Shown: positions 36,101-42,891 of the stretch, piece after piece
How positions within the stretch are numbered: the first letter of the stretch is position 1
How the letters are laid out: every line of letters starts with the position of its first letter
Origin: Pseudaminobacter sp047739745
Lineage (GTDB): Bacteria; Pseudomonadota; Alphaproteobacteria; Rhizobiales; Rhizobiaceae
Direction: 5' to 3'
DNA length: 64,000 nt
NCBI RefSeq assembly: GCF_047739745.1
Contig: NZ_JBLLVA010000002.1
Span: forward strand, 310,001-374,000
Notes under the pieces: generated by a model
What the model saw: only the letters and a program-made list of their open reading frames with translations
Database searches by the model: none
Told to the model about the DNA's origin: nothing
Program-made: the position numbers and the translations under genes

Positions 36101-36402
36101 AGCGGCCGTAGTTCCGACTTCGTCTCAGGCTTGTTCGCCGGGGCAGGGGTAGCGGGTTTGGGCTCAGTGGCGGGCTTGGCCTCGGCGACGGTATCGGCAG
36201 CGCTCGCCTCTGCGGGCTTTTCGCCGCGACCTTCGCGTGCGAGTTCGTCGGCAGCCTGCGAAATCTGCGCTTCCAGATCTTCCATGGAGGCGGCGATGTC
36301 GAGGTCGCCGGCTTCCGCCGAGAGGTCGAAATCGAGAGCTTCCTCAAGCTCCCGCGCGACTTCGCTGTCGAGATTGCGTGTCGTCGAGCTTTTTTTCGCC
36401 AT
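30130..36402 (-). CDS. Giant coiled-coil growth pole ring protein (GPR/RgsE-type)
   Basis: 2090 residues. It matches in size and layout the Rhizobiales GPR (Agrobacterium) and RgsE (Sinorhizobium) proteins, which form a ring at the growing pole and are needed for polar elongation. Order: an acidic N-terminal helix region and a Pro/Ala linker (1-140); two membrane helices (about 144-167 and 184-207); then a helical rod of some 1650 residues; a Pro-rich linker (about 1885-1975); and a conserved C-terminal domain of about 110 residues containing ELWDRYRRGERDVFTRRLY. The rod holds 17 tandem KLAEGRDVLSRALEADL-type units of 36 residues (three shortened to 29) at about residues 539-1129. It also holds nine ADERLAARVGETADALAGRA-type units of 29 residues (one of 40) at about 1215-1486. 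The start ATG gives MAKKSSTTRN. It is divergent from a small Hpt gene. Older databases label such proteins kinesin- or apolipoprotein-like because of the coiled coil. Confidence 0.88.
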   Translation of the reverse strand: MAKKSSTTRNLDSEVARELEEALDFDLSAEAGDLDIAASMEDLEAQISQAADELAREGRGEKPAEASAADTVAEAKPATEPKPATPAPANKPETKSELRPLEPQPAKPGGFSPAASGFSPANDDQQKDYRALLSGINRRSSNGIYWAVAALSVLWLAGGILLANMLFGPAIAQIGSADQILAHPYLILLGVATLTPIILFWAFAVMIRRAQDMRLAAQSMTEVAFRLAEPESLAQERVMLVGQAVRREVAAMGEGIERTLARAVELETLVHTEVNQIERSYSENEARIRSLVDGLGSEREAVVTHAERVRASITGAHETLRDELGSAGEIIRENILNASTKLSMTITNSGDALIDRIHESGSSIFDSIDQRLDTIGDRITTSGEAFASLLDTRIAKLTQTTDDMTRSLSDLLEDRTSGMVSLLGGATHKLNEEFDASLKGIERTLAERGQSLISEFQTRAEALDTGTQKLNAALEARARQINETLVERTREIATTFTDGHNSLSTMIEDGRAKIGAEMDNIILSTSTMLEGRASDFAGRLESARDAVSRAFEEDIQKLTDARQGIDEAVGAHAQKFAETGERIAATLQADLAKFEESRAGIDEAVSLQVLKLAEGRTLISQALDEDLRKINESRATIDASLGDHLERLAEGRAGLARALDEDSQKLIQTRVHIDEMVASHVGKLAEGRNILSRALEADLGKLAESRSAVDDLVASQVEKLAEGRDVLSRALAADLSKIDARRADIDGLIDGQIEKLDQGRDRLTRALEDDLAKLAESRSNIDNLVASQVEKLAEGRDLLSRALAEDLNKIEDSRSSIDTLVDGQIEKLDQGRERLTRALEDDLAKLAQSRASIDGLVAGQVEKLAEGRDILKRALEADLTKLAEARAGIDGVVVDHVEKLAQGRDVLSRALEADMANIENLIAAQAEKLVEGRKALSNALEADVSSLEGLVAGQAQKLGEGRNVLTQALEADIANIENLIASQNERLAEGRAMLARTLEEDLQKLAESRSGIDGLVAGQVEKLAEGRDILRRALEADLQKLSDTRAGIDDLVAAQVDKIAEGRNVLSQALAADLQKVTDSRSEVDKIVAAHIGKIAEGRDMLSRALDEDLGKLAETRREIDEAVSGHIEAIAGKRSDITEALAADVAKIEETFRHQTGVIEERTGTMERALSTGVDNVRLVLEKSAVFVAGALREKVLEVTAALNEEAGRAFTDADRRIAERAEQTSAALLARAGDITRAFEEADSRLAGRAEETSGALIARAEETAETLAARAGEIARTFDDADQKLVARAVETANSLAERAGDILRNFDTADERLSLRISESADALAARAAELGRIFDAADQQFVSRIADGATTLGSRAVEIVRNFEAADERLAARVGETADALAGRAAEIVRHFEVADERLAARVDETAGALAGRAAEIVRHFEVADERLTARVSETADTLSGRAAEIGRVFESVDERVAARAQQTASELEQRARTIEETLAGADQRLAAGVDAVATRVDEHVTNAENRLAASADTVGQKLQEQISQAEAQLVSRANVISETFTAVGQHIGQSTNEAARTIGANTRELNAMLAERSSEITRILDETARPLVERFSESGNELQKNLEQATERAAERLRSENAALVNALATRTAETLSAVEGARNTLAESVSELIGGLGASSSKLNELIEKAAANLANVDDRLTGSTQSFAATTEKAAQTFASSARLVDSNTTRLTELSSNTLKEVASIASRFDEHSRLLSSASELLGSAQSNLEHTLERQSSLEDLAVGLVKKSEDLERIMRSFEDLVGKALDKAEDRTMASTDKIRTAIAEVVEAATKRFADATEDMRRTASSIKTELDDTRAELKKGVLDMPEEAKQSTKAMRRAVTEQINALKELSDIVAKSGRTIDVSERSAQPQSRSAAPQPQPAERRGPATGAALRGTLGTEPASRPAAQAGGWVRDLLTGASRDESAQQAAVAETPRRPASNTRSPAHVVESLNSLSVDIARAIDHEASIELWDRYRRGERDVFTRRLYTLKGQQTFDEIRRKYQSDGEFHAAVDRYCDDFETLLKDISRTDHDNVMSRTYLASDTGKVYTMLAHASGRLR
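31945..32760 (-). repeat. Nine tandem 29-residue coding repeats in the GPR-type gene
   Basis: Units begin AD(E/Q/R)RLAARV and end in F(E/D)x at about residues 1215-1486. Eight are exactly 29 residues (87 bases) and the second is 40 (29 plus 11). Units six and seven (32119-32292) are almost identical at the DNA level, pointing to recent duplication or gene conversion. Confidence 0.85.
33016..34788 (-). repeat. Seventeen tandem 36/29-residue coding repeats in the GPR-type gene
   Basis: Units follow the pattern KLAEGRDxLSRALEADLxKL then AESRxxIDxLVAxQVE at about residues 539-1129. Fourteen are 36 residues. Three consecutive ones (33448-33708) are 29, lacking exactly seven. A pair of units is itself duplicated: 34033-34248 and 33817-34032 encode near-identical 72-residue blocks. 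Confidence 0.85.
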
Positions 36403-36678
36403 GGTCGCCGTTACCCTGTACTAGCATTGCGGGCCGCCAGAAAACTGGCAAAAAAATGCCCGCACGTGAGGCTGATTATGGACTTTGCGTATCGTAGTGG
36501 CACAGCCGGGTAAAGGAAACTTGAATCCAGGGCGATGCGTAAAACTTTAAACATAAGGTTAACAAGTCCACGAATTTGGCGCTTTTGCGGACGATCAGGC
36601 GCCACCTCCATTAACGCGTTGTCCACATGATTGTATCAGTCTGACAATTTCGTGCAGGTGTCCCGGAAGAAGGTCGAG

Positions 36679-37053
36679 ATGGTTTCCCAAAACACAAACG
36701 CGGTCGCATTCGCAATGCCCGGCGGCGAGAGTTGCGGCGCTGCGCAGGCACGACCGATCGACCTGGCTCACCTGTCACGGCAGACGATGGGCGATCGCGC
36801 GCTCGAGCTGGAAGTGCTTGGCCTTTTCGTTCAGCAGGTCCTCCAGGCCCGAGATCAGATATTCGGCATGAGCACGAATGAGCGGCTGCGGCTTGCGCAC
36901 AGCCTCAAGGGATCCGCTCGCGGCGTGGGCGCTTTCGCGATTGCCGCTTGCGCCGATGAAATCGAGGCGCAGCCCCAGGACGAAACCGTGCTGAGGCGCA
37001 TGGTTGCTCTCATCGACGACGTCAGGGACTTTGTCGCAGCCGTCAGCCGTTGA
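36679..37053 (+). CDS. Small Hpt-domain phosphotransfer protein
   Basis: Histidine-containing phosphotransfer protein of two-component relays. The 124 residues from ATG 36679 contain the Hpt motif RLAHSLKGSARGVGA with candidate phospho-His74 in a four-helix bundle (about 30-124). GAAGAAGG precedes the ATG; an upstream TTG frame opening is less likely. No receiver or kinase gene is next to it, so its partner is unknown. The 276-base divergent gap to the GPR-type gene holds the promoters of both. Confidence 0.85.
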   Translation: MVSQNTNAVAFAMPGGESCGAAQARPIDLAHLSRQTMGDRALELEVLGLFVQQVLQARDQIFGMSTNERLRLAHSLKGSARGVGAFAIAACADEIEAQPQDETVLRRMVALIDDVRDFVAAVSR

Positions 37054-37162
37054 ACTGTTTCAAAAACTCTCTCGATTGCGTCACAAGGAGGCGCGATTGC
37101 GCCGCAGTTGACTTGCACGGCGGAGTGATTATCTCGGCGGTGTGTATCGTTCAGGGGCTGTG

Positions 37163-37483
37163 ATGACCAAGCTTACCTTCGTCGCCTTCGACGGCAACCG
37201 TTTCGACGTCGAAGCCGAGAATGGTTCGACCGTAATGGAGAATGCCATTCGCAACGCCGTGCCGGGCATCGAAGCGGAATGCGGCGGCGCCTGTGCCTGC
37301 GCGACCTGCCATGTCTATGTCGACGAGGACTGGACCGGCGTGGTCGGCGAACCGGCCCCGATGGAAGAGGATATGCTTGATTTCGCCTACGACGTTCGCC
37401 CCAATTCGCGGCTTTCCTGCCAGATAAAGGTGCGTGACGAACTTGACGGCCTGGTCGTCCAGGTTCCCGAACGTCAAGGATAG
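37163..37483 (+). CDS. [2Fe-2S] ferredoxin, adrenodoxin type
   Basis: Small electron carrier, 106 residues. The cluster ligands are Cys40, Cys46, Cys49 and Cys86 (spacing C-x5-C-x2-C-x36-C), with an extra Cys44 between the first two. The acidic helix EPAPMEEDMLDFA (about 63-75) is typical of adrenodoxin-like ferredoxins that serve P450s or Fe-S assembly. No reductase or P450 gene is adjacent. The stop lies 11 bases from the convergent DUF922 gene. Confidence 0.93.
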   Translation: MTKLTFVAFDGNRFDVEAENGSTVMENAIRNAVPGIEAECGGACACATCHVYVDEDWTGVVGEPAPMEEDMLDFAYDVRPNSRLSCQIKVRDELDGLVVQVPERQG

Positions 37484-37494
37484 CTGCTCGCGTG

Positions 37495-38115
37495 CTAGCG
37501 GCTTGTCAGCCGCCCAGCATCGATCTGTTCCAGCCGATATTTCAGAAGCCGCATGATGCGGCTCTCGAAGTTGATGCCTTCCACGCGGTCAAATTGCTGT
37601 TGCGCGCGGTCATGCTTGGCAAGGATCGTTGCCGTCGTCTGCTTCGCCTTGGCGGCGGCCACCTGGCAGTCTGCCTGTCGTCCCGTCTTCTTCAAGGTCT
37701 GCTCGATCTCCCGGGCATAGTTCTTGGCAATGACGACATGGCTCTCTTCATGCCGCTTGATGTCGGCGGAAAGCGTGTCCCAGATCAGCCGAACGTCCTG
37801 CTTCGCCTTGCCCGGCCGTCGCCACCGCGGCAGGATCATCTTGGCCTTGACGGTCACATTGGCCTGGACGATCTGGCAAGAACCCGCACCCTCGCTGTAG
37901 CCAAGCCGCGCCACAAACTCCATCTGGGTCGCGCCGGGGTGGCGTTTGCCGGAGTTTTTGACATTCGGGCCACGCCTGGCCAACTCGGCTTCGATTTCAT
38001 CCAGTGTGTTGCCGCCGATGGAAAAATAACTGTAGGTCTTCGACAGCTCGGCAGCACCGGCGGGCAGGGTAGCGCAGCCTATGAAAATGACGGCAAGCAG
38101 GGTAGATTTCATCAT
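37495..38115 (-). CDS. DUF922 family secreted protein, possible zinc protease
   Basis: The 206 residues from ATG 38115 have a signal peptide (about 1-22, ending PAGAA). The DUF922 domain follows, with the segment RHEESHVVIAKNY (about 135-147). This contains HEESH, an HExxH motif like that of zinc metalloproteases. Two cysteines are in the mature part. AAGAGG lies five bases before the ATG; a second ATG follows directly at 38112. Its natural substrate is unknown, and protease activity is inferred only from the motif. Confidence 0.82.
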   Translation of the reverse strand: MMKSTLLAVIFIGCATLPAGAAELSKTYSYFSIGGNTLDEIEAELARRGPNVKNSGKRHPGATQMEFVARLGYSEGAGSCQIVQANVTVKAKMILPRWRRPGKAKQDVRLIWDTLSADIKRHEESHVVIAKNYAREIEQTLKKTGRQADCQVAAAKAKQTTATILAKHDRAQQQFDRVEGINFESRIMRLLKYRLEQIDAGRLTSR

Positions 38116-38242
38116 ATAGCCTCTTGCCATGCCTTGCCTTACTGGAGGAGGTAGCGCAACCGACAATCTCCGGCTGGACAATCTTGGGCGGGATGTGTTG
38201 ATTTTTGGTGGCGCCGAGTCGCAATCACAAGAGCAATCTACC

Positions 38243-39088
38243 ATGACCAGACGATGGCAATTGGCGCACGGGCGCTTTCTCGACCTTGGCGCGAAGGCGC
38301 TGGTCATGGGTATTCTCAACGTAACGCCCGACAGTTTTTCGGATGGCGGTCTGTTCGACGCGCCCGAGCGCGCCATCGAGCAGGCGCGGCGAATGATCGC
38401 CGAGGGCGCTTCGATCATCGATATCGGCGGCGAGTCGACCCGACCGGGTGCGACGCCGGTTTCCGCGGAAGAAGAGCAGGCACGCGTACTGCCGATCATC
38501 AAGACGCTGGCCGAGGCTGGCGATACGTTGATTTCCGTCGATACTTACCGCGAGGAGACGGCGAGGCTGGCCGTTGCCGCCGGCGCCCATATCGTCAACG
38601 ACGTCTGGGGCCTGCAGCGGGAGCCGGGCATCGGAAAGATAGCCGCCGAGACCGGCGCGGGACTGGTCATCATGCATACCGGTCGTGAGCGCGAGAAAGA
38701 CCCGGACGTCATCGTCGATCAATTTCGGTTCCTCGAAAAATCACTGTTGCTGGCCCGCGAGGCAGGCGTTGCAGAGGCACAGATCGTCCTTGATCCAGGT
38801 TTCGGTTTCGCCAAGGATTCAGAGGAAAATCTCCAGCTCATGGCGCGTTTCCGCGAGCTTCATGCGTTGGGTTTCCCGTGGCTGATCGGCACCTCGCGCA
38901 AGCGTTTCGTCGGCTATGTGTCGGGCAAGGAATCGGAGGCGCGCGACGCCGCAACTGCCGCCACCAGTGTTGCCTTGCGGTTAAAGGGGGCGGAGCTGTT
39001 TCGTGTCCACAACGTCGCGATGAATGCCGATGCGCTCGCGGTTGCCGATGCCATCCTGGCGCGTGAAGCAGGAAATTCGGCGACGTGA
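38243..39088 (+). CDS. folP: Dihydropteroate synthase
   Basis: Joins 6-hydroxymethyl-dihydropterin pyrophosphate to p-aminobenzoate in folate synthesis; the sulfonamide target. From ATG 38243 it has 281 residues, with the pterin-binding motifs MGILNVTPDSFSDGG (about 20-34) and IDIGGESTRPGA (about 55-66). Later come LDPGFGFAK and the C-terminal RVHNVAMN. The GTG of folK overlaps its stop by four bases, so the two are coupled. Confidence 0.96.
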   Translation: MTRRWQLAHGRFLDLGAKALVMGILNVTPDSFSDGGLFDAPERAIEQARRMIAEGASIIDIGGESTRPGATPVSAEEEQARVLPIIKTLAEAGDTLISVDTYREETARLAVAAGAHIVNDVWGLQREPGIGKIAAETGAGLVIMHTGREREKDPDVIVDQFRFLEKSLLLAREAGVAEAQIVLDPGFGFAKDSEENLQLMARFRELHALGFPWLIGTSRKRFVGYVSGKESEARDAATAATSVALRLKGAELFRVHNVAMNADALAVADAILAREAGNSAT

Positions 39089-39612
39089 CCGTGAATCCGA
39101 CCCCAGACAATGGTGAGCGCGTCTATTTGAGCCTCGGCGGGAATCTCGGCGATCCGGCAAGCTCAATGGCAGCGGCGCTGCGCATGCTCGATGCGGATGC
39201 GCAGATTGCGGTTATCAAAGTCTCCTCGCTTTATCGCACTCCACCCTGGGGCAAACTCGATCAGCCGGACTTTCTGAACGCCGTCGCCGTGCTTTCGACC
39301 AGCCTGTCGCCGCACGATCTGCTCGATAAATGCCTGCACGCAGAACGTACGCTCAAGCGTGTGCGCCAGGAGCGGTGGGGGCCACGCCTGATCGATATCG
39401 ATGTGCTGGTGTTCGGAGACCGCGTGGTAAACGAGCGCGGGCTTGAGGTGCCGCATCCGCGGATGCTGGATCGCGCTTTCGTTCTGGTGCCGCTGAATGA
39501 GGTTGCACCGGACCTTTTCGTCAGAGGCCAGGCGGTATCGGAACGCCTGGCCGAGATCGATCACGCCGGAATCGAGAAGCTTCCCTCCGGCCGAGATTGG
39601 TGGAAGGCCTAG
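39085..39612 (+). CDS. folK: 6-hydroxymethyl-7,8-dihydropterin pyrophosphokinase (HPPK)
   Basis: Makes the pyrophosphorylated pterin used by FolP. The 175 residues begin with GTG at 39085. Motifs are VYLSLGGNLGDP (about 12-23), VSSLYRTPPWG and the signature RWGPRLIDIDVLVFG (about 97-111). The folB aldolase gene, often found between folP and folK in related genomes, is absent here. The 3' end overlaps that of the convergent DUF924 gene by four bases. Confidence 0.95.
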   Translation: MTVNPTPDNGERVYLSLGGNLGDPASSMAAALRMLDADAQIAVIKVSSLYRTPPWGKLDQPDFLNAVAVLSTSLSPHDLLDKCLHAERTLKRVRQERWGPRLIDIDVLVFGDRVVNERGLEVPHPRMLDRAFVLVPLNEVAPDLFVRGQAVSERLAEIDHAGIEKLPSGRDWWKA

Positions 39613-40160
39613 CCGGCGAAGCCGCCCGCATCGAGGAACGCCTGTTCCTCCGCCGTCGTTTCACGACCGAGTGCGCGATTGCGATGCGGGAAGCGCCCGA
39701 AACGTTGAATGATATCGCGATGTTCGATGGCGTACTTCATGTACTCTTCCGGCAAGGATCGGGTCAGTTCGACGGAGTCGTACTGGTCGCTGATATTTTC
39801 CGAATGCTCCAGCGGTAGGTAGAAGAAGACGCGCAATTCGGGGGCCACCGCCTTGTCGTGCCCGGCCGCGATCGCCTGGCGCGCGAAGTGGCGCGCCAGC
39901 GGGTCGGTGGCGAACATGTGAGCGGTGCCGCGAAAGCAGTTGCGGGGAAACTGATCGAGCAAAAGGATGAGGGCGAGGGCACTTTCCGGGTGGCCGAGCC
40001 ATTCATCGAGCTCGCGGCGCGCCGCCGAAAGGTGCCATTCCAGGAAGCCGGAACGGAACTCCGCGTCGAATTTCTCGTCCTTGGTGAACCAACGATCCGG
40101 GCCGGCATTGCGCCAGAAGGCAACGATTTCCGCCGCGCGCGCGTCGCATTTCTCAATCAA
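39609..40160 (-). CDS. DUF924 family protein
   Basis: The 183 residues begin at a TTG that overlaps the stop of the antiporter gene (TTGA), so translation is coupled to it. The TPR-like helical fold of the family is recognised by VAFWRNAGPDRWFTKDEKFD (about 13-32), LILLLDQFPRNCFRGTAHMF (about 64-83) and FFYLPLEHSE. The function is unknown. No signal peptide is seen. Confidence 0.88.
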   Translation of the reverse strand: MIEKCDARAAEIVAFWRNAGPDRWFTKDEKFDAEFRSGFLEWHLSAARRELDEWLGHPESALALILLLDQFPRNCFRGTAHMFATDPLARHFARQAIAAGHDKAVAPELRVFFYLPLEHSENISDQYDSVELTRSLPEEYMKYAIEHRDIIQRFGRFPHRNRALGRETTAEEQAFLDAGGFAG

Positions 40161-41998
40161 ATCCGATCTCCTTCTCTGCTTGCCGATTGTTCGAGCGCGC
40201 TCGCGGTCTCCTCGTTGGCGGCGCGGCCGGGGCGTCTTGGCGGCGTCAAGGGCGCCGGCACCGGCATGTTGCCCTTGAAGAAGCCGCGCCCGGCCTGCAG
40301 GCCCCCGGCGAGCTGAGCATCCAGCCGAGCGGCGTCGCGCTGGCGCACGTCCTCAATGACTTCGGCGGCCTCATCCTGATCCACGCCCAGTGTTTCCAGT
40401 GTCGTTTTGCCGATGACAAGGGCTGATTCGAAGGTTTCGCGTATCTGGTACGATACTTCTGACTGGATGAGGTCCATGGCGATGCCGCGGTCAAAGGCAC
40501 GCGCGAGAACCGGGACCAGGGGATATTCGGCGCGCATCAGTTGCGCGATCCGCACGGCGACGTCGCCCTTGTCGACGCAGATCAGCACGGCGCGTGCGCG
40601 GCCGGCGCCTGCCGCTTGAAGTATGTCGAGGCGGGTGCCGTCGCCGTAATAGACCTTGAAGCCGAAATTGGCGGCGGCCTGGATCATCTCGACGTCGTTG
40701 TCGATGATGGAAACGTCGATGCCGCGCAACAGCAGCGGCTGACTGGCGATCTGGCCGAAGCGGCCAAAGCCGATCATGAGTACGCTGCCGTTGAGGTCTT
40801 CCGCAACATCGACGCCGTCAAGCGTCTGCTCCTCTCGCGGCATCACATAGCGCAGGCCGATGATGGTGAGTGGGGTGAGCATCATCGACATGATGACGAT
40901 CGCCGTCAGTATCGCATTTTCGTTTCCGTCGATTATGCCGACGGCGAGGGCAGAAGAGTAAAGCACGAAAGCGAATTCGCCGCCCTGCGCCATGACCACC
41001 GCGCGCTCCAGCGCCTCGGCATGGTTCGATTTCAGGAAGCGCGCGACGAAATAGATGCCAAGCGCTTTCACTGTCATATAGGCGACCACGTAAAACGCGA
41101 CGGTCAGCCAATTGGCAGCCACGACGCTGAGGTCGAGTGACATGCCGACCGCGAGAAAGAAGAGCCCGAGCAGCACGCCGCGAAACGGCTCTATGTCGGC
41201 CTCAAGCTGGTGGCGAAAGGTCGATTCCGACAGGAGCACGCCGGCAAGGAATGCACCCATCGCCATGGACAGCCCGCTAAGCTGCATGGCAAGCGCCGAT
41301 CCCAGAACGACCAGAAGGGCGGCCGCCGTCATCACTTCGCGGGCACGTGAATCGGCCAGAATGCGAAACAACGGGTTGAGCAGATAACGTCCGGCAATCA
41401 CCAGGCCAACTATGGCGGCAAGACCGATGCCGATATCCGTCAGGCGTTCGCTCCAGCTCGATTCGGTGTGGCCAGGCGCCAGGAACGCCACCAGCGCCAG
41501 AAGCGGCACGATCGCCAGGTCTTCCAGGAGCAGAATGGAAATGATGCGCTGGCCGTTTGGAGCCGAGGCCTCGCCGCGTTCCTCGAGCAGTTGCATGACA
41601 ATTGCGGTGGAGGTGAGTACGAAGCCAGCTCCGGCTACGAAGGAAGCGGCCACGGGAAAGCCGGTCGCGATGCCGATACTGGTCAACAGCAGCGCGCATA
41701 TACCGACCTGTAGAATGCCGAGCCCGAATATCTGGCGCCGCAAACCCCACAGGCGCGACGGGCGCATTTCGAGCCCGATAATGAACAGGAACATCACCAC
41801 GCCAAGTTCGGCGACATGCAGGATCGCGGCAGGATCGGAGAAGATGGCGAGGCCGAACGGTCCGATCACCAGTCCCGCCGCCAGGTAGCCGAGGATCGAG
41901 CCGAGGCCGACGCGCCTGAATATTGGAACCGCTATGACACCGGCTGCAAGCAGCGCCACCACCTGGACCAGTTCGCCGCCCGAAGCCGCTTCCGCCAT
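40157..41998 (-). CDS. Kef-type K+/H+ antiporter with TrkA-N domain
   Basis: Monovalent cation:proton antiporter-2 family, probably glutathione-gated K+ efflux or a related activity. From ATG 41998 it has 613 residues. An N-terminal membrane domain of about 12 helices runs to residue 385, with the family's GLEMRPSRLWGLRRQIFGLG. A cytoplasmic RCK domain follows, starting SVLMIGFGRFGQIASQPLLL (about 407-426). A charged C-terminal tail of about 90 residues ends REGDRI. The longer open frame upstream to 42112 does not resemble the family. No KefF/KefG ancillary gene is adjacent; the partner gene is DUF924. Confidence 0.9.
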   Translation of the reverse strand: MAEAASGGELVQVVALLAAGVIAVPIFRRVGLGSILGYLAAGLVIGPFGLAIFSDPAAILHVAELGVVMFLFIIGLEMRPSRLWGLRRQIFGLGILQVGICALLLTSIGIATGFPVAASFVAGAGFVLTSTAIVMQLLEERGEASAPNGQRIISILLLEDLAIVPLLALVAFLAPGHTESSWSERLTDIGIGLAAIVGLVIAGRYLLNPLFRILADSRAREVMTAAALLVVLGSALAMQLSGLSMAMGAFLAGVLLSESTFRHQLEADIEPFRGVLLGLFFLAVGMSLDLSVVAANWLTVAFYVVAYMTVKALGIYFVARFLKSNHAEALERAVVMAQGGEFAFVLYSSALAVGIIDGNENAILTAIVIMSMMLTPLTIIGLRYVMPREEQTLDGVDVAEDLNGSVLMIGFGRFGQIASQPLLLRGIDVSIIDNDVEMIQAAANFGFKVYYGDGTRLDILQAAGAGRARAVLICVDKGDVAVRIAQLMRAEYPLVPVLARAFDRGIAMDLIQSEVSYQIRETFESALVIGKTTLETLGVDQDEAAEVIEDVRQRDAARLDAQLAGGLQAGRGFFKGNMPVPAPLTPPRRPGRAANEETASALEQSASREGDRI

Positions 41999-42180
41999 GC
42001 GCGTTATCCTGACTTTATGGCGCCGCGGATCCTCTTTGGACCGCGCAACGGACGCCATAGCACTATTCATCGACGCACCGCCCTGTTTCGGTTCGATTCC
42101 GATCAGGGCCACGTATAGTCGCGCCGAGTTCGCACTCAGCGGCGGTAGTCTGCAAAATAGGTGTTGTAGCCAACAAGGAA

Positions 42181-42199
42181 AACCCCCGAAGCGGGGGTT
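42181..42199 (-). terminator. Intrinsic terminator of the 182-residue secreted-protein gene
   Basis: AACCCCCG (42181-42188) pairs with CGGGGGTT (42192-42199), eight base pairs with a three-base loop. Read on the minus strand it ends in TTTTCC and lies 37 bases after the stop of the gene at 42236. Confidence 0.8.
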
Positions 42200-42235
42200 G
42201 TCGTAGTCCGTTGTCGCTGCGCAGTTTCGAGCCCT

Positions 42236-42784
42236 TTATTTGCGGGCTACGGTTCCGACAGCGCCGCCATCGACGCGCTTCAAATTCATGCCGATCACCG
42301 GCACCATCTGCTTGTCAACGCGAACCGAAACAGTCACCGTCATCGTGTTCGCATCGGGAATGCGGGCCTGCATGACGCCTTTCAACTGCTTGCGGTTGAG
42401 CGACAGTACGACTTTCTGGCCATCCACGACATTGCCGGACACGATATCGAGGCCCTTGCCGGCAGCGCCGTCCAGGAAGGTGCCGCGATAGCCTTTGCTG
42501 CCGTTATGGGTGACGGTTGCCGACATTTTCTGCGTGAAAACGCCGACGCGGCAGCCACCGTCCAGTGTCATGCCGACCTTGCCCGAGGGCGTCGCGCCAG
42601 TGAAGGTGCAGTTGAACTTGGTGCCCTTGTACTTGCCGGCGACGATCTCGCCGGGGCCGACCCAATCGCCTTCCACGCTCTCGAAGAACTTCTTGTCGCG
42701 TTGCGGCCCGTTGACGGTATCGGCCATTCCGGTGGAGGTAAGCGCCAGGAGCGGCAGCACGGAAAGCAGGAACGCGCGTTTCAT
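42236..42784 (-). CDS. Secreted hypothetical protein, 182 residues
   Basis: Not recognised with confidence. A signal peptide is clear (MKRAFLLSVLPLLALTSTGM, cleavage near residue 21). The mature part is beta-rich and has two Cys (in FNCTFTG and GGCRVGVF) that could form a disulfide. Conserved-looking elements are VEGDWVGPGEIVAGKYKGTK (about 37-56) and a run of beta strands to the end. It stands alone with its own terminator. Relatives seem common in rhizobia as unnamed periplasmic proteins. Confidence 0.75.
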   Translation of the reverse strand: MKRAFLLSVLPLLALTSTGMADTVNGPQRDKKFFESVEGDWVGPGEIVAGKYKGTKFNCTFTGATPSGKVGMTLDGGCRVGVFTQKMSATVTHNGSKGYRGTFLDGAAGKGLDIVSGNVVDGQKVVLSLNRKQLKGVMQARIPDANTMTVTVSVRVDKQMVPVIGMNLKRVDGGAVGTVARK

Positions 42785-42891
42785 GTATGGACACCCGGCA
42801 CAACAAGGAGGGACTGGTTACGATTTTTTCGAACCATGAACAAGATTGGTTAATGCTTCGTCACTTTGGGCGTCCAGACGTGCTACTGCTT

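Noticed and set aside
36547..36563. TTAA-N8-TTAAC upstream of the Hpt gene, resembling a CtrA box
   Set aside because: The known CtrA consensus needs seven bases between the half-sites; here there are eight. Not strong enough to call.
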